The translations under genes were made by a program, and so were the position numbers. The notes beneath the pieces are model-generated. The model had not been told where the DNA came from and searched no databases. It was given only the letters and a program-made list of their open reading frames with translations. A DNA stretch of 64,000 bases from Postechiella marina (GTDB lineage Bacteria > Bacteroidota > Bacteroidia > Flavobacteriales > Flavobacteriaceae): contig NZ_BAABCA010000008.1 in the NCBI RefSeq assembly GCF_039538365.1, positions 62,001 through 126,000 of the forward strand, in the 5' to 3' direction. Of this stretch, positions 16,765 to 25,692 are shown in pieces (the stretch's first letter is position 1; every line of letters starts with the position of its first letter).

Positions 16765-17574
16765 ATGAAACTAAAATTACTAGCATTATTATTACTGTCT
16801 TTATGTTTTATAATGTTTTCGTGCTCTAATGATAAGGAGGAAACATTTAATAAAGAAGATTATCAAATTGTAAAAGAAGAACCGGGAGGAGAAGAAGAGG
16901 AAGAAGAAGAGGAAGAAGAAGAGGAGACAGGTGAGACTACTAAAACAGTAGATGGTATTAAATATGGGGCAGATTTTGTTTTATTTGAGCCCGAGGTTAC
17001 CAAATCTGATTTAGGACTTTGGGTTAAAAGAACACCAACCGATTCTAAGTATTATGTTGGCTCTGGTATAGAAGCTATAAATAAAGGGTATTTAGAGTTT
17101 ACTGGAAATAATCTTAATGGAGGCTCGGCCAAATCGCCTATAGAATTTAAATTTACCTGTCCAAAAGATGGGAAATACAGAATGGTAATGCGTATGTATC
17201 AACCTTTATTAGATGGAGAAGCGGGAGATAAACGAAACGATGTTTGGGTAAAACTAACTGGAGATTATACAACAGCTTGTGTATATCCTACAGAAGAGTT
17301 GAAAAAAAATCATAAATTTTGGGGTAGAGGTGTTCGTAAATGGGGATCTGCACATAATTTAGAAGGCCATGTAGATGGTGTTAAAAAACTAAATAAAGTT
17401 GTGTATAATTTAAAAAAAGATGAAGAATATACTTTTACAATATCTGGTAGAGCTCAAGGTTGTAGCTTAGATTATATTTTGTTTTACGACGAAAGTTTAG
17501 GTTTGAGTGTTGCAATACATGATGATATAGCAGCAACATTACCAGAGTTGTACAGACCAGATATTATAGATTAA
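16765..17574 (+). CDS. Lipoprotein with poly-Glu linker and a possible carbohydrate-binding domain
   Basis: A 269-aa surface lipoprotein with signal and lipobox FSC. A 12-Glu tract (encoded at 16891-16926) links it to a globular domain of about 200 residues. Segments such as YVGSGIEAINKGYLEFTG, PIEFKFTCPKDGKYRMVMRM and CSLDYILFYDE suggest a jelly-roll domain like those of carbohydrate-binding modules that follow the pattern 'wraps, then KYRMVMR'. This is a fold guess by eye, and the function is unknown. A strong terminator follows. The acidic linker would hold the domain away from the membrane. Confidence 0.7.
   Translation: MKLKLLALLLLSLCFIMFSCSNDKEETFNKEDYQIVKEEPGGEEEEEEEEEEEETGETTKTVDGIKYGADFVLFEPEVTKSDLGLWVKRTPTDSKYYVGSGIEAINKGYLEFTGNNLNGGSAKSPIEFKFTCPKDGKYRMVMRMYQPLLDGEAGDKRNDVWVKLTGDYTTACVYPTEELKKNHKFWGRGVRKWGSAHNLEGHVDGVKKLNKVVYNLKKDEEYTFTISGRAQGCSLDYILFYDESLGLSVAIHDDIAATLPELYRPDIID
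16891..16926 (+). repeat. GAA/GAG trinucleotide repeat (12 Glu codons)
   Basis: Twelve consecutive GAA or GAG codons form a purine-only microsatellite inside the lipoprotein gene. Gain or loss of units would keep the frame and change linker length. Confidence 0.85.
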
Positions 17575-17595
17575 TAGCACTTTTTCTATTAAAAC

Positions 17596-17628
17596 AAAAA
17601 ACACTTCTGTTACAGAAGTGTTTTTTTT
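17596..17628. terminator. Bidirectional terminator
   Basis: AAAAAACACTTCTG (17596-17609) pairs with CAGAAGTGTTTTTT (17613-17626) with a 3-base loop. It is shared by the convergent lipoprotein and FKBP genes. Confidence 0.92.
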
Positions 17629-17650
17629 ATTTTATAATATTATAAATTAT

Positions 17651-18103
17651 TTAATTTACAGCAATTAAATTTATATCGAAAATTAATACTGCGCCTCTAG
17701 GTATGCCATTTCTTCCAGAATTACCGTATGCTAAACGAGAAGGTATTAATAATTTACCGCTTCCGCCTTCGTTAAAGTAGGTAATGCCTTCTGTCCAACC
17801 TGCTATAACTTGTTGTAAATTAAAAGTAACACCATCAGCATCACTTTCATCAAAGACAGAACCGTTAGTAAAGTACCCTTTGTAGGCAACTGTAACATTG
17901 TCTGTAAAAGTAGGCGCTTCACCAGTACCAACTTCTTCTACAATATAGTACAAACCAGAACTGCTTATTTGTGCAGTTAAATTGTTTGTAGCTATATAAG
18001 CTTGAATTTCTTCTTCGTTTTCTGCGGTATAATCTTTAACACTATCATCAGAGTTACAAGCTGTAAATAAAATTAAAGCAAAAGCAATTATTGTGTTTTT
18101 CAT
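17651..18103 (-). CDS. FKBP-type peptidyl-prolyl isomerase lipoprotein
   Basis: A 150-aa lipoprotein (lipobox FTAC) carrying one FKBP domain that catalyses proline isomerisation in periplasmic or surface protein folding. Landmarks are VTVAYKGYFTNGSVFDES, FNLQQVIAGWTEGI, GGSGKLLIPSRLAYG and GAVLIFDINLI. The acidic spacer (SDDSVKDYTAENEEEI) follows the lipid anchor. Flavobacteria carry several such lipoprotein FKBPs, some linked to gliding; no gliding genes are adjacent. Confidence 0.93.
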   Translation of the reverse strand: MKNTIIAFALILFTACNSDDSVKDYTAENEEEIQAYIATNNLTAQISSSGLYYIVEEVGTGEAPTFTDNVTVAYKGYFTNGSVFDESDADGVTFNLQQVIAGWTEGITYFNEGGSGKLLIPSRLAYGNSGRNGIPRGAVLIFDINLIAVN

Positions 18104-18154
18104 AAACTAAATTTTTTCTAGCAAATATAGTAGAATAAATTTGTCTAAATAATG

Positions 18155-18847
18155 TTATTTTTCTTTGTAGGAGCAAGACTGAAAATAGTCTAGCAAGTTA
18201 AACTTTCTATCTTCAAATATCTGAGGTAAAATTTTTAAGTGCAGAATTCTATCAATTCTAAAAGCTCTGTAATCTTCTCGTAAATAGCACCAAGCAATTA
18301 GTATCCATTTATGGTTTGTAGAGTAAAAGGCGTAGGGTTCTATTTTTCTAAAAGAAATAGATGTATCGTTAGCCTTACGGTAGTTAATTTCTACATAATT
18401 AAAATTTGTAATTGCAAGCTGAATATCAGAAAGTGCGTTACTTGCAATAGCTTCATAGTTGCTATTAAAAACATATATTTTGTTATTAAGTATTTCGCTC
18501 TTTTCTTGAATAGATGTCTTAAAAACAGATTTTATTTTGGTAAGTGCATCATCAAAATTAGTAACAAACGAGGCGTCTTTTGTCTGTTTTACTAAGTGTT
18601 GCGCTGTAATTAATGCGTTGGCTTCCTTTTCTGTAAATTGCATAGGTGCTACTTGGTAACCTTCCATTAAAGAGTAGCCTCTACCTTCTATGCTTATAAC
18701 AGGTACACCGGCTTCTTCTAATTTTCTTATATCTCTGTAAATGGTTCTTACGCTAACATTAAATTTTTGAGCAAGATCTGGTGCAGTTAAAAGTCTTTTA
18801 GATTTTAACAGGGTAAGTATAGATATAAGTCTAGATAGCTGCGACAT
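18155..18847 (-). CDS. YafY-type transcriptional regulator (HTH plus WYL domain)
   Basis: A 230-aa regulator. The N-terminal helix-turn-helix of the DeoR/HTH_11 type spans residues 1-60 (APDLAQKFNVSVRTIYRDIR, KLEEAGVPVISIEGRGY). The WYL ligand-sensing domain follows from about residue 140 (NYVEINYRKANDTS, KWILIAWCYLREDYRAFRIDRI). It lies downstream of the VOC gene but is separated from it by a terminator. Its target is unknown. Confidence 0.9.
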   Translation of the reverse strand: MSQLSRLISILTLLKSKRLLTAPDLAQKFNVSVRTIYRDIRKLEEAGVPVISIEGRGYSLMEGYQVAPMQFTEKEANALITAQHLVKQTKDASFVTNFDDALTKIKSVFKTSIQEKSEILNNKIYVFNSNYEAIASNALSDIQLAITNFNYVEINYRKANDTSISFRKIEPYAFYSTNHKWILIAWCYLREDYRAFRIDRILHLKILPQIFEDRKFNLLDYFQSCSYKEK

Positions 18848-18855
18848 ATAAATTA

Positions 18856-18888
18856 AAGATAGCGAATCATTTTACAATTCGCTATCTT
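18856..18888 (-). terminator. Hairpin after the VOC gene
   Basis: AAGATAGCGAAT (18856-18867) pairs perfectly with ATTCGCTATCTT (18877-18888). It lies between two minus-strand genes and is followed on that strand by a T-rich run, so it probably ends the VOC transcript. Confidence 0.7.
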
Positions 18889-18927
18889 AAATAAAACTGT
18901 TTGTTTTTTGATTTTGATATTCTTTTT

Positions 18928-19305
18928 TTAGTTCCAAGAATGTAGCGCCATTCTGTTTCCTTCGGTATCAGTAAATTGTGCCATAAATCCGTTTTCACCT
19001 ATGTCTGTTTTGGGCATAAGTATTTTACCGCCAGCAGCTTCAACTTTACTTAAGGCTATACTTAAATCGTTACCACCATTTAAATATAAAGTGGGGCCAT
19101 TTGTTGTAGGTGTTTGCCCTTCCATTTCAATAAGCCCACCACCAACGCCATTATTATCCTTGTCGTAAGGTAGCATACCATATTTCATATTTTGTTCGGG
19201 CATATGGTAATCTGTAATTTCAATGTCTAGCACTGTGGTATAAAATAGTTTTGCTCTTTCGTAATTGTTTACAGGTATTTCGAACCAGTTGATTGCGTTT
19301 TTCAT
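18928..19305 (-). CDS. VOC family (glyoxalase/bleomycin-resistance-like) protein
   Basis: A 125-aa vicinal-oxygen-chelate protein with two beta-alpha-beta-beta-beta halves: INWFEIPVNNYERAKLFYTT, and TLYLNGGNDLSIALSKVEAA with the closing MAQFTDTEGNRMALHS. These proteins are metal-dependent dioxygenases, isomerases or resistance proteins, and the substrate cannot be read from sequence. It is flanked by WYL and AraC regulators on the same strand. Confidence 0.87.
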   Translation of the reverse strand: MKNAINWFEIPVNNYERAKLFYTTVLDIEITDYHMPEQNMKYGMLPYDKDNNGVGGGLIEMEGQTPTTNGPTLYLNGGNDLSIALSKVEAAGGKILMPKTDIGENGFMAQFTDTEGNRMALHSWN

Positions 19306-19396
19306 TTTTTAATTGATTAGATTGTTAAACTTATTATGCAAAATTATACTGTTAAGTGTCAAAATATGTCAGGGGTACTTTTTTTGTTTAACTTTT

Positions 19397-20275
19397 TTAT
19401 AGTTGATAGCTTTTTTTGAATTCTAAAGGTGTTAATCTTGTTTTTTGTTTAAAAACTCTAGAAAAATAAGCGTAATCTTGATAGCCTAAAATTAATGAAA
19501 TATTTTGTAATGTATTGTTAGAGTGAGTTATAAGTCTTTTTGCTTCTAAAATAACTCGGTCTGTAATTAAATTGGTTGTTGTTTTGTTTAGTGTAGTTTT
19601 TGTTATTCTATTTAAATGTTTTGGTGTTATGTGTAGTGCATTGGCATAAAATGCAGCCGACTTTTCAGTTTTAAAATAACTTTCAATAGTGCTTTCTAGT
19701 TTTCGTAATGTTTTTATATAAGTGCTAGATGTTGTGCTTTTGGTTGAAGTTTGCAAACTATAAAGTCTCGATAAATCTATATACGTGGTGTTTATTAAAC
19801 TGGCTATTTTTTGTTTTTTGTAAGGCAGTTTGTTGTAATATTCTGTGTTAATGTCCTTAAAGTTTAACTCTAAAGTTTTTAGTGTTTTAGAGTCTAAATT
19901 AAGTGCGGGTGTATTTTTATGCGAAAAATAGAAAGGAAACTGCTCGAGTTTGCTCTTTGAAAAATGAAGCTCGTAGAAATCTTGAGTATGAAAAAAGATG
20001 TAACCTTCAGGCGGACTATTAAACGACCAATAATGTGTTTGTCCAGGTTTTAAAAAGAATACAGATCCAGCATTTACAGGATAAGTGCTAAAATCTATTT
20101 CGTGAGAACCTGTGCCTTTAGTAAATAATACACAAAGAAAAAAATCATGACTATGCGGTTTATAAAAGAAATTTTTATTTTTATTTAAATGACTTTTTAA
20201 ATCGTTGCAATAAAAATCAGACCAAGGTATGTTGTGTTCGAATTGTTGAATATTTAGAACAGGAATTATTTTCAT
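19397..20275 (-). CDS. AraC family transcriptional regulator
   Basis: A 292-aa protein with an N-terminal cupin-like sensor (PHSHDFFLCVLFTKGTGSHE, VFFLKPGQTHYW) and a C-terminal double helix-turn-helix of about 100 residues. The latter has YANALHITPKHLNRITK, then ISLILGYQDYAYFSRVFKQK and TPLEFKKSY. The ligand and regulon are unknown. It is divergent from the DUF983 gene, with about 100 bases between them. Confidence 0.93.
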   Translation of the reverse strand: MKIIPVLNIQQFEHNIPWSDFYCNDLKSHLNKNKNFFYKPHSHDFFLCVLFTKGTGSHEIDFSTYPVNAGSVFFLKPGQTHYWSFNSPPEGYIFFHTQDFYELHFSKSKLEQFPFYFSHKNTPALNLDSKTLKTLELNFKDINTEYYNKLPYKKQKIASLINTTYIDLSRLYSLQTSTKSTTSSTYIKTLRKLESTIESYFKTEKSAAFYANALHITPKHLNRITKTTLNKTTTNLITDRVILEAKRLITHSNNTLQNISLILGYQDYAYFSRVFKQKTRLTPLEFKKSYQL

Positions 20276-20346
20276 AAAATATAAATATGTCTTAAAAGTA
20301 CAAAAAATAGCGTAGATAGTATGACTTAAAAAAGGCTAAAGGAGTT

Positions 20347-20354
20347 TAGTTTTG
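20347..20354 (+). promoter_or_regulatory. -7 box for the DUF983 gene
   Basis: TAGTTTTG fits TAnnTTTG and lies 25 bases before the ATG at 20380. No TTG is seen at the -33 spacing. Confidence 0.4.
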
Positions 20355-20379
20355 TGCTACTATTATTAATAATAATTTT

Positions 20380-20739
20380 ATGAGAATAATATCACTTTTA
20401 AAAGGTAAATGTCCGCAATGCGAAAAAAAAGATATTTTTAAATCTAACGGTAACTTACTTAAGCTTCAAATTCCAGAAATGAACAACACTTGCAAAAACT
20501 GTAATTTTAAGTTTGAAAAAGAACCAGGCTTTTTCTTCGGCGCCATGTTTGTAAGTTATGCGGTTACTGCTGCAGAGTTTATAGCAGTATTTATTGTATC
20601 TCACTTTATTTTAGGTTTGTCGCTTTTAACCTCCTTTTTTATGGTAATAATTATAGCTATTATATTAAGTGGATATAATTTTAGGTTGTCTCGAAGTATT
20701 TGGATTTACTTATTTGCAAAACCTAAAGTAAAGGCATAA
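20380..20739 (+). CDS. DUF983 family membrane protein
   Basis: A 119-aa protein with an N-terminal zinc-ribbon-like pair (CPQCEKKDIF and CKNCNFKFEKEPG) and then two hydrophobic segments (about residues 50-80 and 85-105). This layout is diagnostic for DUF983. The role is unknown. It ends 2 bases before the stop of the convergent Dus gene. Confidence 0.9.
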   Translation: MRIISLLKGKCPQCEKKDIFKSNGNLLKLQIPEMNNTCKNCNFKFEKEPGFFFGAMFVSYAVTAAEFIAVFIVSHFILGLSLLTSFFMVIIIAIILSGYNFRLSRSIWIYLFAKPKVKA

Positions 20740-20741
20740 AA

Positions 20742-21701
20742 TTAGTTGTTTAATTTACGCTCGTTATTTAAAATAGCACTTACAGCTTGTTTGTATTTGT
20801 ATGGGTTTCCTGCTTTTTTTATGGCTTTATACGTTTTTTGTGGGTTAGAGCACGATTTAGAAAAGTACTCCCAAAAGCCTAACATTTTCATTTTTATAGG
20901 CGTTGGTCCAGACAGGTAATCGTCATATTGTTGGTAAATGGTATTGTGGAATGCCTCAAAAATATCCCAACGGTTCTCAGGATATTGGGTAGTGTCATTT
21001 TTTATCATTTGGGGTAAAAACGGATCTGCAATTAAACCACGACCAATCATAAAATAATCTAAACTAGAAAAACGGGCTTGTATCGCTTTAAAAGATGCCA
21101 CACTTGTAATATCTCCGTTATAATACAATTTATGTTTTGTGCTTGTAATACAACGCTCAAAAGCATCTAAATCTACAGGGCCTTTATAAAGTTGCTTACC
21201 AATTCTAGCATGAATAGCAATACTTTTTAGCGGATAATTATCTAGAATAGGAAAAGCATCTAGAATCTCTTCTGCATTATTGTAACCCATCCGCATTTTC
21301 ATAGAAACAAGAATATCCGTTTCGTTATGTGCACGTTCTAAAATAGTGTTAATTCTTGAAGGATCGCAAATTAAACCCGATCCCATTCCAGATTTTGCAA
21401 CCATAGGGTATGGGCAACCCAAATTCCAATTAAGTTCTTTATACCCTAAACTTTGCACATACTTGGCAACAAACAAAAACTCCTCGGCATCGTTGGTAAT
21501 AATTTGTGGTATAACCTCTAGAGTCGTATTGTTTTCTTGAAGTAAATCGTTTTGGTACGACGTTTTAATTTTAAACTTCCCGTTTAATCTAATATACGGT
21601 GAGTAAAATGTATCTATACCTCCAAAATAATGATTAAAAGCATTACGAAATCTAAAATCTGTAAATCCTTGTAGCGGAGACGAAAGTAAAGTAAAAGCCA
21701 T
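20742..21701 (-). CDS. tRNA-dihydrouridine synthase (DusC-like)
   Basis: A 319-aa flavoenzyme reducing uridine to dihydrouridine in tRNA. The FMN-binding TIM barrel begins SSPLQGFTDFRFRN, the catalytic Cys is in NWNLGCPYPMVAKSGMGSGL, and later blocks include SMKMRMGY, IHARIGKQLYKGPVD and YYNGDITS. The SPLQGFTD start, in place of the common PMAGVTD, and the length are nearest to DusC-type enzymes, but the modified position cannot be stated. It marks the left border of the accessory island. Confidence 0.92.
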   Translation of the reverse strand: MAFTLLSSPLQGFTDFRFRNAFNHYFGGIDTFYSPYIRLNGKFKIKTSYQNDLLQENNTTLEVIPQIITNDAEEFLFVAKYVQSLGYKELNWNLGCPYPMVAKSGMGSGLICDPSRINTILERAHNETDILVSMKMRMGYNNAEEILDAFPILDNYPLKSIAIHARIGKQLYKGPVDLDAFERCITSTKHKLYYNGDITSVASFKAIQARFSSLDYFMIGRGLIADPFLPQMIKNDTTQYPENRWDIFEAFHNTIYQQYDDYLSGPTPIKMKMLGFWEYFSKSCSNPQKTYKAIKKAGNPYKYKQAVSAILNNERKLNN

Positions 21702-21766
21702 TTATAAATTGTGAGGTGCAAAGATAGCTTTTATCTTTTTTTTAGAAAATGTATTTAGAAGGTTCG

Positions 21767-21897
21767 TTTAACGTAATTGTATAAGATTAGTTGCGCGGTT
21801 TAAGCACTAAAGTTAGCAAATAAATCACAGATAGAAAGTCCGCGAGGACTTTCGTAATTAGGCTAGAACTAGCAATTAATTTTATACGGTGTTAGCT
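21767..21897 (-). repeat. attC-like imperfect palindrome, element A
   Basis: A 131-base dyad between the Dus gene start and the WG-repeat gene stop. Outer arms GTATAAGATTAGTTGC (21779-21794) and GCAATTAATTTTATAC (21872-21887) pair with 14 of 16 matches. The centre is a perfect hairpin GAAAGTCC (21834-21841) / GGACTTTC (21846-21853), and GCTAG-AA-CTAGC is at 21862-21873. The left end GTTTAAC matches the integron core RYYYAAC, and the right end GTTAGCT nearly matches GTTRRRY. It lies downstream of the WG gene, as an attC site would. Confidence 0.6.
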
Positions 21898-21916
21898 GTA
21901 GGTTTTATTTCTAAAT

Positions 21917-23161
21917 TTAATCTACATATCTTATAATTCCATCACTTTCAAACCAGAGTTGTTTATACTTTATCGGAATTATTTCCTTTCCTTTTTCATT
22001 TATATATCCAACTTTACCTTCAATTCCCACATAAGCTAGTTCATTGACGAAAGGAAATGCCTTGTCATAAATTGCTGGAATTTTGATATTACCTTTTTTG
22101 TTTATGAATCCATATTTTCCATTTTCTTCAAAAAGAGCTAAATTATTAGTAAAGAAAGGATATTTAGTTTTTTTCAAATTAAATTTTACTTTAACCTTAT
22201 TCTTTGTATTAATACATCCGTAATTTCCTCCCTTTTTTACAAAAGCTAAACCATTTAAAAACGCACTAGCATCATCATATTCAAACGGTATTTTAGTTTC
22301 ATTTTCTCTGTTTATAAAACCCCATTTACCATCTTTTAATGCAGGTATTAAATTTTCATTTATGTTAAATCCGACTTTATCATAAATTAAAGGAATAACT
22401 TCTTTGCCAGACTTATTAATAAATCCATATTTTTTTCCATTTTTCACAACATAAAGTTCACTGTCATTGATGAAATGAATGTTTTCGTATTTAGGTTGAA
22501 TAATAACTTCTCCATTTATATTTACAAGACCATTTAGTTTTTTTCGTGCTTTTGTTTCTCGAAAAATTATAATAGAATCCTGTTCAAAATAATGACTTTG
22601 TATATCAAATTCTAGGTTTTTATTAAAAATAATTTTACCATTCGAATCTAAAATGTGACTTTTTTTGTTTTCAGTTTGGCATTTGTAATGATTAAAACCA
22701 AAATTACTTACCATCGTATATTTGAATTCCGTCAATGAATCACCTTTACGGTTTATTAATCCATACTTGCCATTTTTTTTGGCAATTCCAGCATCTCCAT
22801 AATAGAAGAAGACATCAGTATAATTTTCGAAGTAGGTTTCTTTGCCATCTCTATTCACATAACCATATAGAGAATCTTTAATTACATTTGCATAATCATC
22901 AAAAAAATCTGAACCCATATTAAATTTAGGTTCAATTATTTTTTCTCCTTTAGTATTTAAATATCCTATTTTTGGATATTCTTTTGGTTGAATTTTATAG
23001 TATAATATTCTTAATAGGTTGTCAGATAAAGAATTACTTTCCGTTTTTTGAGGTACTCTACCGAGAAAATTAATTATATCAATGTCTGCTTTTATTTTTT
23101 CTTGCGAAAAAGTCCAACTTGTTGAGATTAAAAAAAGTAAGATTGTCAATTTGTTTTTCAT
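21917..23161 (-). CDS. Exported WG-repeat protein
   Basis: A 414-aa protein with a signal peptide (LLFLISTSWTFSQ) and roughly nine WG repeats of about 35-45 residues, each of the form KYGFINKKGNIKIPAIYDKA. WG repeats form a beta-rich scaffold seen in many Bacteroidota exported proteins, with no assigned biochemical role. It is flanked on both sides by palindromic elements, which supports its being mobile cargo. Confidence 0.88.
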   Translation of the reverse strand: MKNKLTILLFLISTSWTFSQEKIKADIDIINFLGRVPQKTESNSLSDNLLRILYYKIQPKEYPKIGYLNTKGEKIIEPKFNMGSDFFDDYANVIKDSLYGYVNRDGKETYFENYTDVFFYYGDAGIAKKNGKYGLINRKGDSLTEFKYTMVSNFGFNHYKCQTENKKSHILDSNGKIIFNKNLEFDIQSHYFEQDSIIIFRETKARKKLNGLVNINGEVIIQPKYENIHFINDSELYVVKNGKKYGFINKSGKEVIPLIYDKVGFNINENLIPALKDGKWGFINRENETKIPFEYDDASAFLNGLAFVKKGGNYGCINTKNKVKVKFNLKKTKYPFFTNNLALFEENGKYGFINKKGNIKIPAIYDKAFPFVNELAYVGIEGKVGYINEKGKEIIPIKYKQLWFESDGIIRYVD

Positions 23162-23172
23162 ATGTGAGTTTG

Positions 23173-23252
23173 TTTTTCAACTTACAGCTTATGCTAAGAT
23201 AAAGTTTCGTTTCAATGATCTTTACCGATAGTTAAACGAAGTTAGTTGAAAA
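23173..23252 (-). repeat. Palindromic element B after the radical SAM gene
   Basis: TTTTCAACT (23174-23182) pairs with AGTTGAAAA (23244-23252). TTCGTTT near 23206 pairs with AAACGAA near 23234 inside it. The element fills the space between the WG gene start and the radical SAM stop. Its ends do not match elements A, G and H closely, so it may belong to a different family. Confidence 0.45.
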
Positions 23253-23273
23253 TTTTCACAAAGTCAATTAATC

Positions 23274-25463
23274 CTACAAAATCAACAACCCATTTTCCCT
23301 TAAAGTATTAATTGATTTCGAAAACCAAAACAATTCAAAATTTTCAAAATGTTTTTCAAAGTCCGTTTTTAGTTGCGAAAAGGATTTTAAAGCATCGTTT
23401 TTCGGGCTTAAATCTTCTAGTTGATCTAAAAACCATTCGCCATGGTCTTTATCTAGTGGAACACTAAAGGTTTCGGTGGTACTATGAAAAGTTAATTCTA
23501 GTACCTGTTTTGTTTGCCCTTTTTTAGTTTTAGAATATGCGTTTACCAAAGGTTCTGTGCCTAACCAAACAATTTTTGCACTAGGTTTTATATTAAAATT
23601 GGTGGCAACCTCTAAACTATCATAAATAAAATCGGGGTGAATGGTTGTTTCAGGAATATCAAAATCAAACCATTCTTGCAGTGGTAAATCGAAACCAATA
23701 CCATGCATGTAATTAAAAAGCGATTTTTTTAACCCGAAACTAAATAGGTTGTGGTCTATACCTGTAGTGTCTGTAAACTGAATGTCGTTATTGGCAAATT
23801 TAATTTCCTCTTGATGCGGAATAATATTATAATCTTCTGGTTTTAGTCCAACTGGGCTATGAGCAGTTAAAGCAAATTGATGCCAAAACCCAGATTGTAA
23901 AATACCAACTTCAAAAAGCTGACGTACCATTTCTAAGCTATCAATAGTTTCGTTAACAGTTTGTGTGGGGTAGCCATACATTAAATAGGCGTGTACCATA
24001 ATGTTGGCTTCGGTAAAATTGCGGGTAACTTGTGCTACTTGCTGCACGGTAACACCTTTATCTATAAGTTTTAATAACCGGTTCGATGCCACTTCCAAAC
24101 CACCAGAAACAGCAATACATCCAGAGGCTTTTAAAAGCAAACAAAGGTCTTGGGTAAAGTTTTTTTCAAAACGGATATTCGTCCACCAAGTTACAGTTAG
24201 TTTTCGCTTTATAATTTCTAAAGCTAAGGCTTTCATTAACGAAGGAGGAGCAGCTTCATCTACAAAATGAAACCCGGTTTCGTTGGTTTGTGTAATAAGT
24301 TGCTCCATACGATCTACCAATAATTTGGCAGCTACGGGTTCGTAAATTTTTATATAATCTAACGATATATCGCAAAAGGTACATTTGCCCCAGTAGCAAC
24401 CGTGTGCCATGGTAAGTTTGTTCCATCGACCATCGCTCCAAAGACTATGCATGGGGTTTGCAATTTCTATAACCGAAATGTAATTTTCTAATTGTAAGTC
24501 AGAATAATCGGGAGTACCAACTTGATTTTGTTTGTATTCTGGTTTTGTTGTTGTGTTTTTATAAACCACTTTACCTGCTTCTAAAAGAAAAGTACGTTTA
24601 AATTCTTTACTTTCAGGATTTATAAGGTGTGCGTGTAATAACTCGATAGGTAATTCGCCATCGTCCAAAGTAATAAAATCGAAGAATTCAAAAACGCGAA
24701 CATCAGATACCGAACGTAATTCGGTGTTGGGAAATCCACCACCCATGGCAATTTTAATGTTTGGGTAATTCGTTTTTATAAACTGAGCACAACGAAAGGC
24801 CGAATATAAATTACCAGGAAAAGGCACCGAAAAACAAACCAATTTGGGTTTTACTTTTTCTAGTTTTTCTTTTAAAATAGTAAGTGCTATACCGTCTATA
24901 TAAGTAGTGTTTTCTTGCAGATTGGCGTATATTTCGTCAAACGAATTGGCACTCATACCTAAGCGTTCTGCATATCGGCTAAATCCAAAATTTGGATCTA
25001 TGCATTCTATTATAAAATCAGATAAATCTTCAAGGTATAAGGTTGCCAAATGTTTTGCTTTGTCTTGCATGCCCATGGAGCCAAAAGCCCAATCTAAATC
25101 ATCTAGTTGTTCAAATCTAGAGGCTTGTGGTAAAAAGTTATTAGAAACAATTTGGCGTGCAAAACTTGGTTTTTTGCCCTGTAAAAAGGCGATAATGTCG
25201 TTTAAAGGCTGTAAGTAAGCATTTTTTAAGCTATAAATACGTTGCGCATTTTGAGATGTTATTTGGTTATTTTTAAAAGCAAAATCAAAAATTTCTGTAA
25301 AGGAGTCTTTCGAAAATAGTTGCAAAATAACCTCGATACCTAAATCTATTTGAAAAGAACCAATGCCTTTGGTGTTTAAAAAACCTTTAATATAAGTTGT
25401 TGCTGGATATGGCGTGTTTAGCTGTGTAAACGGTGGTGTTATAAGTAAAAGTTCTTTTTCCAA
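23274..25463 (-). CDS. B12-binding-domain radical SAM protein
   Basis: A 729-aa protein. The N-terminal third contains a cobalamin-binding-like Rossmann segment (PKLVCFSVPFPGNLYSAFRC, IKIAMGGGFPNTELRS). The radical SAM domain follows, with cluster cysteines C356, C361 and C364 (GCYWGKCTFCDIS). Their spacing is CX4CX2C rather than CX3CX2C. Later features fit a TIM barrel (HFVDEAAPPS, SGGLEVASNRLLKLIDKGVT, YLMYGYPTQT). Such enzymes often methylate or rearrange unactivated carbons, and no substrate is indicated. It stands alone in the island. Confidence 0.88.
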   Translation of the reverse strand: MEKELLLITPPFTQLNTPYPATTYIKGFLNTKGIGSFQIDLGIEVILQLFSKDSFTEIFDFAFKNNQITSQNAQRIYSLKNAYLQPLNDIIAFLQGKKPSFARQIVSNNFLPQASRFEQLDDLDWAFGSMGMQDKAKHLATLYLEDLSDFIIECIDPNFGFSRYAERLGMSANSFDEIYANLQENTTYIDGIALTILKEKLEKVKPKLVCFSVPFPGNLYSAFRCAQFIKTNYPNIKIAMGGGFPNTELRSVSDVRVFEFFDFITLDDGELPIELLHAHLINPESKEFKRTFLLEAGKVVYKNTTTKPEYKQNQVGTPDYSDLQLENYISVIEIANPMHSLWSDGRWNKLTMAHGCYWGKCTFCDISLDYIKIYEPVAAKLLVDRMEQLITQTNETGFHFVDEAAPPSLMKALALEIIKRKLTVTWWTNIRFEKNFTQDLCLLLKASGCIAVSGGLEVASNRLLKLIDKGVTVQQVAQVTRNFTEANIMVHAYLMYGYPTQTVNETIDSLEMVRQLFEVGILQSGFWHQFALTAHSPVGLKPEDYNIIPHQEEIKFANNDIQFTDTTGIDHNLFSFGLKKSLFNYMHGIGFDLPLQEWFDFDIPETTIHPDFIYDSLEVATNFNIKPSAKIVWLGTEPLVNAYSKTKKGQTKQVLELTFHSTTETFSVPLDKDHGEWFLDQLEDLSPKNDALKSFSQLKTDFEKHFENFELFWFSKSINTLRENGLLIL

Positions 25464-25692
25464 AATAATACATCAAAATTTATATGCAAATATAATTTAA
25501 AAGATGAGGCGAGTGCTTTAAAATGTAATTAGAAAGGTTTTGAGTAGTGCTTTCTAGAGTGTTAGAGCAAGTGGTAAATATTGCCTTTTAATATTTGTTT
25601 TGTAACTGTAGTAATGCATCGTATGGATTTCTGGGGTAAAAAATAACGCGCTAATAGCAGTATTAAATAAACTGCAAAAAGAAGCTTTATTT

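Noticed and set aside
18311..18595. Plus-strand ORF inside the WYL regulator
   Set aside because: Shadow frame with Cys/Ile/Lys-rich composition typical of the antisense of AT-rich genes.
23173..23252. Element B considered as the same family as elements A, G and H
   Set aside because: Its end sequences do not share the AACGT/TTGC and TAGCAATT wording; listed separately as a different palindrome.
25464..25692. Gap upstream of the radical SAM gene examined for an attC-like element
   Set aside because: Only a 5-bp hairpin (GCAGT/ACTGC) was found; no dyad of the required size.
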